Part shown: positions 41,895 to 49,167 of the stretch, in pieces
Numbering within the stretch: position 1 is the stretch's first letter
Layout: each line of letters begins with the position of its first letter
Assembly (NCBI GenBank): GCA_900539145.1
Contig: UQAX01000016.1
Location: 1 to 49,167, forward strand
Length of the DNA: 49,167 bases
Source: an uncultured Blautia sp.
GTDB lineage: Bacteria > Bacillota > Clostridia > Lachnospirales > Lachnospiraceae
Direction: 5' to 3'
Position numbers and translations under genes: made by a program
Notes under the pieces: model-generated
Databases searched by the model: none
Told to the model about the DNA's origin: nothing
Seen by the model: only the letters and a program-made list of their open reading frames with translations

Positions 41895-43058
41895 ATGTAT
41901 GATATGAAAATTTCAGACTCTGTTGTGTATATCGGAGTAAATGATAAAACCATTGATTTGTTTGAAAGTCAGTATAAGGTACCAAATGGAGTTTCTTACA
42001 ATTCTTATGTAATTTTAGATGAAAAAGTAGCTGTTATGGATACTGTGGATAAACGTGCCACAGAGCAATGGATGGAAAATTTATCTCAGGCGTTAAACGG
42101 ACGCAGTGTAGATTACCTTGTAGTTTCTCATTTAGAGCCGGATCATGCGTCTAATGTTCAGAAATTAGCTGAATTATATCCGGATATGAAAATTGTGGGA
42201 AATGCAAAAATCTTTTCTATGCTTCCGCAGTTCTTTACCATGGACCTTTCAGACAGAAGCGTTGTGGTAAAAGAAGGAGATACTTTAAGTCTTGGAAGTC
42301 ATACCTTACAGTTCTTTATGGCGCCGATGGTTCACTGGCCGGAGGTTATGGTAGAGTATGAACAGTCTGAAAAAATTCTGTTTTCCGCAGACGGATTTGG
42401 AAAATTCGGCGCTCTTGATGTGGAAGAAGACTGGACAGATGAAGCCAGAAGATATTTTATTAACATTGTAGGAAAATATGGTACACAGGTACAAAATTTG
42501 TTGAAGAAGGCAGCAACTCTGGATATTCAGACAATTTGTCCCCTTCATGGACCTGTTTTAAAAGAAAACTTAGGATATTATATTGACAAATATCTTACAT
42601 GGAGCAGTTATGAGCCGGAAGAAGAAGGTGTGGTAATTGCTTACGCATCCATTCATGGAAATACAGCAAAAGCAGCCGAAAAGATGGTTGAGATTTTAAA
42701 AGAAAAAGGTGCGAAGGCAGTTTGCAGCTTTGATTTGGCAAGAGATGATATGGCAGAGGCAGTGGCAGAAGCATTCCGCTATGACAAGCTGGTACTTATG
42801 TCTCCGACTTATGACGGAGCGCTGTTCCCTTGTATGGAAGACTTTTTATATCACTTAAAAGTAAAAACTTATAAAAAGAGAACCGTAGGTATTGTGGAAA
42901 ACGGTTCATGGGCGCCTATGGCGGGAAAACTGATGAAGGCTTATCTGGAAGCAATGAAAGACGTTCAGATTTGTGAGCCGGTTGTCAGCATCAAATCTGT
43001 AATGAAAGAAGCAGACGAGAAAAATCTGGAGGCTCTGGCAGAGGCTTTACTGGGATAA
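41895..43058 (+). CDS. fprA: Flavodiiron protein (FprA-type O2/NO reductase)
   Basis: These enzymes reduce oxygen to water or nitric oxide to nitrous oxide, protecting anaerobes. The 387-residue protein has an N-terminal metallo-beta-lactamase diiron domain with His79, Glu81, Asp83, His84 (HLEPDH), MVHWPE, SADGFGKFG and CPLHGP, and a C-terminal flavodoxin domain from about 250 (YASIHGNTAKAAE). It is the two-domain class A form, lacking a rubredoxin tail. AAGGAGG precedes the ATG. A TATAAT at 41846-41851 could be its -10 but the -35 is poor. nrdR follows 51 bases later. Confidence 0.95.
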   Translation: MYDMKISDSVVYIGVNDKTIDLFESQYKVPNGVSYNSYVILDEKVAVMDTVDKRATEQWMENLSQALNGRSVDYLVVSHLEPDHASNVQKLAELYPDMKIVGNAKIFSMLPQFFTMDLSDRSVVVKEGDTLSLGSHTLQFFMAPMVHWPEVMVEYEQSEKILFSADGFGKFGALDVEEDWTDEARRYFINIVGKYGTQVQNLLKKAATLDIQTICPLHGPVLKENLGYYIDKYLTWSSYEPEEEGVVIAYASIHGNTAKAAEKMVEILKEKGAKAVCSFDLARDDMAEAVAEAFRYDKLVLMSPTYDGALFPCMEDFLYHLKVKTYKKRTVGIVENGSWAPMAGKLMKAYLEAMKDVQICEPVVSIKSVMKEADEKNLEALAEALLG

Positions 43059-43109
43059 GAAATCGAAAATCTGTGGAGATAAAACTACAAAAGACAGGAG
43101 GACTTTGCC

Positions 43110-43559
43110 ATGAAGTGTCCGTTTTGCGGTCAGGAAAATACAAGAGTTATAGACTCAAGACCTGTACCGGATAATAATTCTATAAGACGAAGACGTCAGT
43201 GTGACGAATGTGGAAAGCGTTTTACAACGTATGAAAAAATTGAAACCATTCCGCTGGTGGTAATCAAGAAAGACCAGAGCAGAGAGCAGTATGACCGTTC
43301 CAAAATTCAGGGAGGCGTTACACGAGCCTGCTATAAACGTCCGATTTCCGTAAAGAAAATAGAAGAATTGATTGATGATATTGAAACTGAAATTTTCAAT
43401 AAGGAAGAACGAGAAATCCCAAGTACACTGATAGGGGAAATTGTTATGGACAAGCTCAAGGAGCTGGATGCAGTGGCTTATGTCCGATTTGCGTCTGTAT
43501 ATCGGGAATTCAAAGATATTGATACCTTTATGGACGAATTAAAGAAAATGATGAATTAA
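43110..43559 (+). CDS. nrdR: Transcriptional repressor NrdR
   Basis: NrdR senses ATP/dATP and represses ribonucleotide reductase genes. The 149-residue protein has the zinc ribbon Cys3, Cys6, Cys31, Cys34 (MKCPFCGQEN ... CDECGKRF) and an ATP-cone from about 47 (VIKKDQSREQYDRSKI). The length is typical. AGGAGG precedes the ATG. Probably cotranscribed with fprA. No nrd genes or clear NrdR boxes are in the window. Confidence 0.96.
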   Translation: MKCPFCGQENTRVIDSRPVPDNNSIRRRRQCDECGKRFTTYEKIETIPLVVIKKDQSREQYDRSKIQGGVTRACYKRPISVKKIEELIDDIETEIFNKEEREIPSTLIGEIVMDKLKELDAVAYVRFASVYREFKDIDTFMDELKKMMN

Positions 43560-43560
43560 A

Positions 43561-43617
43561 AAGGGAGTTGTTGCTTTAAAAATATTCGAGATATGAATTT
43601 AAAGCGACAACTCCTTT
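43561..43617. terminator. Bidirectional terminator between nrdR and the DUF4364 gene
   Basis: AAGGGAGTTGTTGCTTTAAA (43561-43580) pairs with TTTAAAGCGACAACTCCTTT (43598-43617) over 20 positions with G-U pairs. It ends two convergent genes. Confidence 0.88.
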
Positions 43618-43630
43618 GCGTTATATTGTC

Positions 43631-44143
43631 TTACATTAAGAATTCAATGAGATTTTCGTAAATATCCTGACTTTTTTCCTTCCAGTTCATACAGACGGCA
43701 GCAGCAGCTTCTTCCGTGGGAACTGCTATGGTTAAATCTACCACGGAAAAGTCATTTTTTTTCAAACGACAGCGTACGTGATAACCTTCGATTTCACTTT
43801 TGTAATAATCTGCAATAGCAGATAGTTCTTCTCGCATCTGAATAATATTTTCTTTGAAGAAAGCAGAAATATCAGATTTAATCCCATCGGAAATCTGATC
43901 CTCAAAGTAGGACAGTGTCTGTTTACCCTGAGCAGTAATCTCAAAGTAAGAGGAGTTTCGAATGGTTTTGGACTCAATCAGCTCTGAGTCAATCAGCTCT
44001 GAAATTGCCTGCTGGAGATGGAAATAGGTGGTATAGCCTTTATCCAGCACAAAACCGGATATCTGAGCATTCGTAAGCGGAAAATCCACTTTTTCCAACA
44101 TATACAGAATAATCAGTTTATAGAGTGTGAGTGGTTCTGACAT
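43631..44143 (-). CDS. DUF4364 family protein
   Basis: This 170-residue protein resembles DUF4364, found mainly in Clostridia. The N-terminal half (1-75) looks like a winged-helix domain (LTNAQISGFVLDKGYTTYFHLQQAISELI), suggesting DNA binding; the rest is alpha-beta with no known motif. The start codon is 3 bases after the stop of the radical SAM gene, so they form one operon. The role is unknown; a transcription regulator is a fair guess. A 15-base tandem duplication codes SELID-SELIE within it. Confidence 0.8.
   Translation of the reverse strand: MSEPLTLYKLIILYMLEKVDFPLTNAQISGFVLDKGYTTYFHLQQAISELIDSELIESKTIRNSSYFEITAQGKQTLSYFEDQISDGIKSDISAFFKENIIQMREELSAIADYYKSEIEGYHVRCRLKKNDFSVVDLTIAVPTEEAAAAVCMNWKEKSQDIYENLIEFLM
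43969..44000 (-). repeat. 15-bp tandem duplication inside the DUF4364 gene
   Basis: TCAATCAGCTCTGAG is followed directly by TCAATCAGCTCTGAA, coding two in-frame copies of SELI(D/E). It may be a recent slippage or a natural helix repeat. Confidence 0.7.
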
Positions 44144-44146
44144 GAC

Positions 44147-45091
44147 TTAATCCTCCTTATTTTCCATTGGTTTATATTGTTTTCCCTGAAAAGCGTGCCG
44201 AAGCTTACATTCTCGGTGAAGGGTGTTTAGAACGGTTCTTTTTGCGCTGCTCCATAGAGGAGCAATGAGCAAATCCTTTGGACCGTCACCAGTGAGACGG
44301 TGAATGACAATTTCCGGATTAAGATGCTCCAGACAGTCTATGACAAGCTCCAAATATTCTTCCATCGTATATACCTGAAATTTTCCTGCCAGATAATCCT
44401 CTGCTAAATCTGTTCCTTTTAAAACGTGAAGAAGCTGTAATTTAATTCCTTGAATATCCTGATGATTGAGATATTCTATGGTAGATAAAATATCATTTTT
44501 GCTTTCACCGGGAAGTCCTAAAATGGTATGTACAATCACATCCAGATTTCTTTTTCGAAGTTCTGAAACAGCCTGTTCAAAACAGGAAAGCGGATATCCA
44601 CGGCGAATATATTGGGCAGTGGCTTCGTGTATAGTTTGAAGACCTAACTCCACCCATACCGGCTTTTTCTGATTTAGCTCGTCCAGAAGCTGTAAAATAT
44701 CTGCATCCAGACAATCCGGTCTTGTTCCAATGGAAATGGCTACAATATCCGGGTGCGAAATTGCTTCTGTATAAATTTTTCGTAAGTAATTCACAGGAGC
44801 GTAAGTATTGGTGTAGGCTTGAAAATAAGCAATAAATTTTGCTACACCCCGCTTTTGCCGAATAGAAGCTGCCTGCTTTTCAATCTGCTGTGTAATAGAG
44901 TCCTGACGACTTCCTGCAAAATCTCCTGAACCTCCTGCACTGCAAAAAATACAGCCGCGACTGCCAAGAGTTCCGTCACGATTGGGACAGGTCATACCTG
45001 CGTCCAAAGCAACTTTATATATTTTTTCTCCAAATCGCTCCTTTAGCATATAATCAAAAGAATGATATGGTTTTCCGTTCCAGTTTTCCAT
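44147..45091 (-). CDS. Radical SAM protein, YhcC/TIGR01212 family
   Basis: The 314-residue protein carries the widely spaced cluster motif Cys35, Cys47, Cys50 (TCPNRDGTLGSRGCIFC), typical of the TIGR01212 (YhcC) branch of radical SAM enzymes, followed by FAGSRQDSI and IGTRPDCLD. The exact reaction is not known to me; relatives are linked to RNA modification or cofactor chemistry without firm proof. AAGGAAGG precedes the ATG. DUF4364 follows in the same operon. Confidence 0.9.
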   Translation of the reverse strand: MENWNGKPYHSFDYMLKERFGEKIYKVALDAGMTCPNRDGTLGSRGCIFCSAGGSGDFAGSRQDSITQQIEKQAASIRQKRGVAKFIAYFQAYTNTYAPVNYLRKIYTEAISHPDIVAISIGTRPDCLDADILQLLDELNQKKPVWVELGLQTIHEATAQYIRRGYPLSCFEQAVSELRKRNLDVIVHTILGLPGESKNDILSTIEYLNHQDIQGIKLQLLHVLKGTDLAEDYLAGKFQVYTMEEYLELVIDCLEHLNPEIVIHRLTGDGPKDLLIAPLWSSAKRTVLNTLHRECKLRHAFQGKQYKPMENKED

Positions 45092-45122
45092 AAGAAATCC
45101 TTCCTTTTTTTCTTCTTTCTAT

Positions 45123-45151
45123 ATCATACCATTGGAAAAATTCTTTTACAA
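45123..45151 (-). promoter_or_regulatory. Promoter of the radical SAM-DUF4364 operon
   Basis: On the minus strand TTGTAA (45151-45146), 17 bases, TATGAT (45128-45123). Confidence 0.72.
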
Positions 45152-45195
45152 GAGAAAGAATAAGACAGAAATCGAGTCTGCCATTCCCGATATCG

Positions 45196-45225
45196 TTGAC
45201 AAAGGTTTTCAATTTGTGGTAATGT
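45196..45225 (+). promoter_or_regulatory. Promoter of the small solute-binding lipoprotein gene
   Basis: A perfect TTGACA (45196-45201), an 18-base spacer, TAATGT (45220-45225), divergent from the radical SAM promoter. Confidence 0.72.
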
Positions 45226-45261
45226 GAACTTAAATAAATGGAAAGATAATGGGATAGACGT

Positions 45262-45819
45262 ATGAGAAAAAATGTCAAGAAAATAATAAGTATTTTGTGC
45301 TGTATGACCGTGCTCCTTACAGGACTTAGCGGATGTAGCTTAGGAAAAGAAAAAGCAAGACCAATAGAAAGCGGAACTTTAAAGGTAGGTATGAACTTGC
45401 AGATTGATAAAATGTGTTATGTGCCATCGCAAAGCAGTATGCCTGAGGGTTTTGAAGTAGAAGTGGCACAGAAAATAGCAGAAAAGATGGAGCTGAAGCT
45501 GGAGATTGTAGATACATCAGAGGAAAATCTTTTGAAATCCTTGGATGCGGAACTATATGACTGCGTCATATCAGCAGTGGGGCTTGCAGATTGGAATAAG
45601 AGCCATTATTCCTACACCGATGCTTATGCAGACATTGCAGAGGTAAAAGATGTAATAGGAAAAAACACAGAAGATACAAAAATTGCGGTTTTTACGAAAA
45701 AAGGTAATCCTATGGCGAAAGAAATCAATAAAAAATTAGTTGAACTCAGAAAAGACGGAAGTATCGGAGAGATTTCAAAAAAATATTTTGAAAAGGATAT
45801 CAGTATTCCGGTTCAATAA
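45262..45819 (+). CDS. Short family-3 solute-binding lipoprotein (one lobe)
   Basis: The 185-residue protein has a signal peptide with lipobox LSGC (Cys25) and then a domain like extracellular amino acid-binding proteins (family 3): GTLKVGMN, GFEVEVAQKIAEKMELKLEIV, YDCVISAVGL. After YTDAYAD it passes straight to the C-terminal part (IAVFTKKGNPMAKEINKKLVELRKDGSIGEISKKYF). The second lobe, usually 70-80 residues between these parts, is missing although the frame is intact; full members have about 250 residues or more. It has no transporter genes beside it. It may be a decayed but in-frame protein or a dedicated sensor. A weak GATAATGGGATAG precedes the ATG. Confidence 0.82.
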   Translation: MRKNVKKIISILCCMTVLLTGLSGCSLGKEKARPIESGTLKVGMNLQIDKMCYVPSQSSMPEGFEVEVAQKIAEKMELKLEIVDTSEENLLKSLDAELYDCVISAVGLADWNKSHYSYTDAYADIAEVKDVIGKNTEDTKIAVFTKKGNPMAKEINKKLVELRKDGSIGEISKKYFEKDISIPVQ

Positions 45820-45826
45820 AAAAATG

Positions 45827-45872
45827 CGAGAGGAAACAGGGAAAATATGCCTGAAAAATCCTCTCGTTTTTT
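45827..45872 (+). terminator. Terminator after the solute-binding lipoprotein gene
   Basis: CGAGAGGA and TCCTCTCG pair, with an inner CAGG/CCTG stem, followed by TTTTTT. Confidence 0.9.
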
Positions 45873-45907
45873 GTATAAATTTACAGGCGCTTTTTTGAAA
45901 AAACAAC

Positions 45908-45936
45908 TTGATTTTTCAAGGGTGTAATGTTAGCAT
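45908..45936 (+). promoter_or_regulatory. Promoter of the isomerase-kinase operon
   Basis: TTGATT (45908-45913), 17 bases, TAGCAT (45931-45936). The predicted start near 45943 touches a palindrome. Confidence 0.55.
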
Positions 45937-45943
45937 AAAGATA

Positions 45944-45962
45944 TAGTTTAATGACTAAACTA
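45944..45962 (+). promoter_or_regulatory. Palindromic operator before the isomerase gene
   Basis: TAGTTTA-ATGAC-TAAACTA is a perfect 7+7 palindrome directly after the -10 box. AGTTT...AAACT half sites recall the XylR (ROK family) operator of Bacillus xylose genes, which suits the xylulokinase downstream. No regulator gene is in the window. Confidence 0.6.
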
Positions 45963-46052
45963 AGTGCGATTGAACGAAACTTGAAAGCACATTTTGGAGA
46001 TTAAAAGGTGAAAGCCTTTCAGAAGAATAAAAATTTTCAGGAGGAAAAAAGG

Positions 46053-47531
46053 ATGAATTTATCAAACATGCCGGAATTAAAATTAGGTATTGTTGCAGTA
46101 AGCCGTGACTGCTTCCCAATGTCTTTATCAGAAAACAGAAGAAAAGCAGTAGTAGAGGCTTATAAGAACAATTTTAAGGGAGAAATTTTCGAATGTCCCA
46201 CAGTTGTAGAAAGTGAAACAGATATGCTGAAAGCTGCTAAAGAATTAAGAGAAGCAGGCTGTAACGCACAGATTGTTTACCTTGGCAATTTTGGTCCTGA
46301 GACAGAGGAAACTATGCTTGTAAAAGCATTCCACGGTCCGTCTATGGTTGTGGCAGCGGCAGAAGAAGGAAATCTGGTACAGGGCAGAGGCGATGCTTAC
46401 TGTGGTATGTTAAATGCCAGCTACAACTTAAAGCTGCGTAATTTAAATGCTTATATTCCGGAATATCCTGTGGGAACGGCAGAAGAAATTGCAGAAATGA
46501 TTAACGAATTTGCTCCTATTGCAAGAGCTGTTGTTGCACTGAAGAACCTGAAAATTATCAGCTTTGGTCCAAGACCTGCAAACTTCCTTGCTTGTAATGC
46601 ACCGATTAAAAGACTGTATGACTTAGGTGTGGAAATCGAAGAAAACTCTGAGCTTGATTTATTTGAAGCTTTCAATAAACACGCAAACGATCCACGTATT
46701 CCTGACGTTGTAAAAGAAATGGAAGCAGAGTTAGGCGAAGGAAATATGAAACCGGAAATTCTGCCAAAGCTTGCACAGTATGAAATTACATTGTTAGACT
46801 GGGTAGAAGCACATAAAGGAAGCAGAAAATATGTGACACTTACAACAAAATGCTGGCCTGCATTTCAGACACAATTCGGATTTGTTCCATGCTATGTAAA
46901 CAGCCGTCTTACAGACAGAGGAATTCCTGTTTCCTGTGAAGTTGATATTTGGGGAACATTAAGCGAGTATATTGGTACGGTAATCAGTCAGGATACGGTA
47001 ACATTACTGGATATTAACAATACAGTACCTGCTTATATTTATGATGAAGAAATCAAAAATAAATATAACTATACACAGAAAGATACTTTCATGGGATTTC
47101 ATTGTGGAAACACAGCAGCAAGCAAGCTGACAGCATGCTCTATGAAGTATCAGATGATTATGGCAAGAACATTGCCGGAAGAAGTAACACAGGGTACTTT
47201 AGAGGGAGATATTATTCCGGGAGACATTACTTTCTATCGTTTACAGAGTACAGCAGACTGTAAGCTTCGTGCCTATATTGCACAGGGTGAAGTTCTGCCG
47301 GTAGCAACACAGAGCTTTGGAGGAATTGGTATTTTCGCAATTCCTGAAATGGGACGTTTCTATCGTCATGTGCTGATTGAAAAGAATTATCCGCATCACG
47401 GAGCAGTTGCTTTCGGACATTACGGAAAAACATTGTTTGAAGTATTTAAGTTCTTAGGCGTGGAAGTTGATGAAATTAACTACAACCAGCCAAAGGGTGC
47501 ATTATACCCAACAGAAAATCCATTTGCATAA
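46053..47531 (+). CDS. L-fucose/L-arabinose isomerase-family protein
   Basis: This 492-residue protein resembles the FucI/AraA fold of aldose-ketose isomerases. Candidate manganese ligands are Glu296 (SCEVDIWG), Asp320 (TLLDINN) and a His in the FHCGN or PHHGAVAFGHYG motif. ATG 46053 follows CAGGAGG; an in-frame GTG 15 codons upstream gives residues without a clear family match. The next gene is a xylulokinase, not a fuculokinase or aldolase, so the substrate may be a pentose (D-xylose, D-arabinose or similar) rather than L-fucose. That is an inference. Confidence 0.82.
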   Translation: MNLSNMPELKLGIVAVSRDCFPMSLSENRRKAVVEAYKNNFKGEIFECPTVVESETDMLKAAKELREAGCNAQIVYLGNFGPETEETMLVKAFHGPSMVVAAAEEGNLVQGRGDAYCGMLNASYNLKLRNLNAYIPEYPVGTAEEIAEMINEFAPIARAVVALKNLKIISFGPRPANFLACNAPIKRLYDLGVEIEENSELDLFEAFNKHANDPRIPDVVKEMEAELGEGNMKPEILPKLAQYEITLLDWVEAHKGSRKYVTLTTKCWPAFQTQFGFVPCYVNSRLTDRGIPVSCEVDIWGTLSEYIGTVISQDTVTLLDINNTVPAYIYDEEIKNKYNYTQKDTFMGFHCGNTAASKLTACSMKYQMIMARTLPEEVTQGTLEGDIIPGDITFYRLQSTADCKLRAYIAQGEVLPVATQSFGGIGIFAIPEMGRFYRHVLIEKNYPHHGAVAFGHYGKTLFEVFKFLGVEVDEINYNQPKGALYPTENPFA

Positions 47532-47563
47532 AATTTAGAAATACATAAAATTTGACATAATTA

Positions 47564-47591
47564 CAGGGGCTGTCTTTCTATGGGCAGCCTT
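47564..47591 (+). terminator. Hairpin between isomerase and kinase genes
   Basis: GGGGCTGTC and GGCAGCCTT pair (with G-U) around TTTCTATG. The T stretch after it is poor, so it may be a partial terminator or mRNA stabiliser. Confidence 0.55.
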
Positions 47592-47614
47592 CATTATTTC
47601 ACAGGAGGTTTGTT

Positions 47615-49084
47615 ATGTTATATATTGGAGTAGATTTAGGGACTTCGGCGGTAAAGCTGCTTTTAATGAATGAGACAGGTAAAATAGAAAAAATTGTATC
47701 AAAGGAATATCCTTTATATTTTCCAAATCCCGGTTGGTCTGAGCAAAATCCGGAAGACTGGTGGAAACAGAGTTTAGAGGGAATTAAGGAACTGACGGCG
47801 GAATGTGATAAAAGTCAGGTGGCAGGCATCAGCTTTGGCGGGCAGATGCACGGTCTTGTAATTTTAGATGAAAATGATGAAGTTATCCGCCCAGCAATTC
47901 TGTGGAATGACGGAAGAACGCAGAAAGAAACAGATTACTTAAATGAAGTAATCGGAAAAGAAAAATTGTCTGCCTGTACAGCGAACATTGCTTTTGCAGG
48001 ATTTACAGCACCGAAAATCTTATGGGTGAAAGAAAATGAACCGAAGAATTTTAAGAAAATCAGAAAAATTATGCTCCCAAAGGATTATCTGGCATACAAG
48101 CTTTCCGGTGTTCATTGCTGTGATATGTCTGACGCATCCGGAATGCTGCTCTTTGATGTGAAGAACAGATGTTGGTCAAAAGAAATGTTGGAAATTTGTG
48201 GAATTACAGAAGAACAGATGCCAAAATTATTTGAAAGCTATGAGACAGTAGGGACATTGAAGGAGGAGCTGGCAGACGTACTTCAAATTCCTAATACCTG
48301 TAAAATTGTGGCAGGAGCTGGAGATAATGCGGCAGCAGCCGTAGGAACAGGAACGGTAGGTGACGGAAGATGTAATATTTCACTGGGAACCAGTGGTACA
48401 ATTTTCATTTCCAGTAAGGAATTTGGAGTAGACCCAAACAATGCACTCCACGCATTTGCCCACGCAGACGGGAATTATCATTTAATGGGCTGTATGTTAA
48501 GCGCAGCGTCCTGTAATAAGTGGTGGATGGATGAAATCATCGGTACAAAGGATTACGGAAAAGAACAGGCGGAGATTGACAAGCTGGGCGAAAATAATGT
48601 ATACTTTCTTCCGTATTTGATGGGAGAGCGTTCTCCTCACAATAATCCAAATGCAAGAGGAACTTTTATCGGTCTTACTATGGATACAACAAGAGCGGAT
48701 ATGACACAAGCTGTTTTGGAAGGTGTTGCTTTTGCAATTCGTGACTCTTTTGAGGTGGCAAAATCTCTGGGAATTAAGATTGAGAGAACCAAAATCTGCG
48801 GCGGCGGAGCAAAGAGTCCTCTTTGGAGAAAAATAATTGCAAATGTTTTGAACATTAAAGTGGATATTATTAAATCCGAGGAAGGTCCTGCTTTAGGAGG
48901 AGCAATGTTGGCGGCTGTTGCCAACGGAGAATTTGCTTCTGTGGAGGAAGCGGCAGAAAAGATTGTAGAGGTTATTGATACCGTAGAGCCTAAACCGGAA
49001 TTAGCTGCAAAATACGAAAAAAAATATCGTAAGTTTGCGAAAATCTATCCCACAGTGAAGGACTTATTTGAAGAAATTATATAA
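47615..49084 (+). CDS. xylB: Xylulokinase (FGGY carbohydrate kinase)
   Basis: Xylulokinase phosphorylates D-xylulose, feeding the pentose phosphate pathway. The 489-residue protein has YIGVDLGTSAVK, GISFGGQMHGLV, ILWNDGRTQ, GAGDNAAAAVGTGTV and the FGGY signature region with GGGAKSPLWRKIIA. The length is typical of XylB. ACAGGAGG precedes the ATG. With the isomerase before it and a palindromic operator upstream it forms a pentose-use operon; related FGGY kinases can take ribulose or other ketoses, so the substrate is probable, not proved. Confidence 0.93.
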   Translation: MLYIGVDLGTSAVKLLLMNETGKIEKIVSKEYPLYFPNPGWSEQNPEDWWKQSLEGIKELTAECDKSQVAGISFGGQMHGLVILDENDEVIRPAILWNDGRTQKETDYLNEVIGKEKLSACTANIAFAGFTAPKILWVKENEPKNFKKIRKIMLPKDYLAYKLSGVHCCDMSDASGMLLFDVKNRCWSKEMLEICGITEEQMPKLFESYETVGTLKEELADVLQIPNTCKIVAGAGDNAAAAVGTGTVGDGRCNISLGTSGTIFISSKEFGVDPNNALHAFAHADGNYHLMGCMLSAASCNKWWMDEIIGTKDYGKEQAEIDKLGENNVYFLPYLMGERSPHNNPNARGTFIGLTMDTTRADMTQAVLEGVAFAIRDSFEVAKSLGIKIERTKICGGGAKSPLWRKIIANVLNIKVDIIKSEEGPALGGAMLAAVANGEFASVEEAAEKIVEVIDTVEPKPELAAKYEKKYRKFAKIYPTVKDLFEEII

Positions 49085-49110
49085 AGTTTTGTAAAAGGGA
49101 CTGTTGCATT

Positions 49111-49167
49111 AACAATGTCAATAAGTTAAGATAATCTTGAAAGAGTGGGTAACACAAAAATGTATGC
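49111..49167. repeat. Window-terminal inverted repeat, right copy
   Basis: Exact reverse complement of bases 1-57. Similarity fades inward after AACAATG, though AGGGACTGTTGC (49097-49108) still resembles the left side. It lies 26 bases after the xylB stop codon. Confidence 0.85.

Noticed and set aside
1..49167. CRISPR array, prophage or transposase genes
   Set aside because: I found no regularly spaced repeats, no phage structural or integrase genes and no transposase; apart from the terminal repeats and two palindromes the window is core chromosome.
1..49167. Circular plasmid or phage with terminal redundancy
   Set aside because: The end repeats are inverted, not direct, and gene content (lepA, uvrA, carAB, rpsT) is chromosomal.

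Overview
The window looks like a chromosomal segment of a spore-forming, low-GC anaerobic Firmicute, most likely family Lachnospiraceae (a Blautia-like genus is a guess). The grounds are AT-rich codon use, AGGAGG ribosome binding sites, sporulation genes (gpr, spoIIP), a flavodiiron oxygen/NO reductase, DUF4364, split ThrE exporters, and the order comEC-holA-rpsT-gpr-spoIIP-lepA-hemW. All placements rest on reading the sequence; no database search was run.

Layout. 1-2.2 kb: argG (minus strand) with a clear promoter and possible ArgR box, then a small DMT/YdcZ membrane protein. 2.2-9.3 kb: a competence block (comEA, comEC) that encloses a response regulator, a sensor kinase and a GerMN lipoprotein, followed by holA. 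9.3-15.6 kb: rpsT (minus, UUG start), gpr, spoIIP, lepA, hemW and a two-CBS-domain protein. 15.6-22.6 kb: uvrA with a LexA-type SOS box, an orphan mreB, recD2 and a comF-like phosphoribosyltransferase. 22.6-26.7 kb: two unrecognised membrane proteins, the c-di-AMP pair cdaA-cdaR and an HPr. 26.7-32.4 kb: azlCD, a D,D-carboxypeptidase (minus), HtrA and a divergent ClpX. 32.5-37.1 kb: tRNA-Leu(CAG) (minus) and carAB. 37.1-45.1 kb: uppP, split ThrE, carbamate kinase (minus), M42 peptidase (minus), fprA-nrdR, and a radical SAM protein with DUF4364 (minus). 45.2-49.1 kb: a very short solute-binding lipoprotein and a sugar pair (FucI-family isomerase plus xylulokinase) behind a palindromic operator.

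How the genes work together. Arginine and pyrimidine supply share carbamoyl phosphate through carAB, argG and a carbamate kinase with altered motifs. DNA uptake and repair genes (comEA, comEC, comF, uvrA, recD2) are spread over the first half. Envelope functions recur: SpoIIP, MreB, D,D-carboxypeptidase, HtrA, UppP, and CdaAR, which links c-di-AMP to wall and osmotic balance.

Most notable observations: a 9-bp hairpin that would hide the whole comEA ribosome binding site; a regulator-kinase-GerMN-lipoprotein module resembling actinobacterial mtrA-mtrB-lpqB inside the competence cluster; a ClpX that keeps the ClpP-docking IGF loop but lacks the RKH loop; a one-lobe solute-binding lipoprotein; an isomerase-xylulokinase operon with a perfect palindrome at its start; two long intergenic hairpin elements; and a perfect 57-bp inverted repeat at the two ends of the window, which suggests the sequence stops at copies of the same mobile or repeated element.
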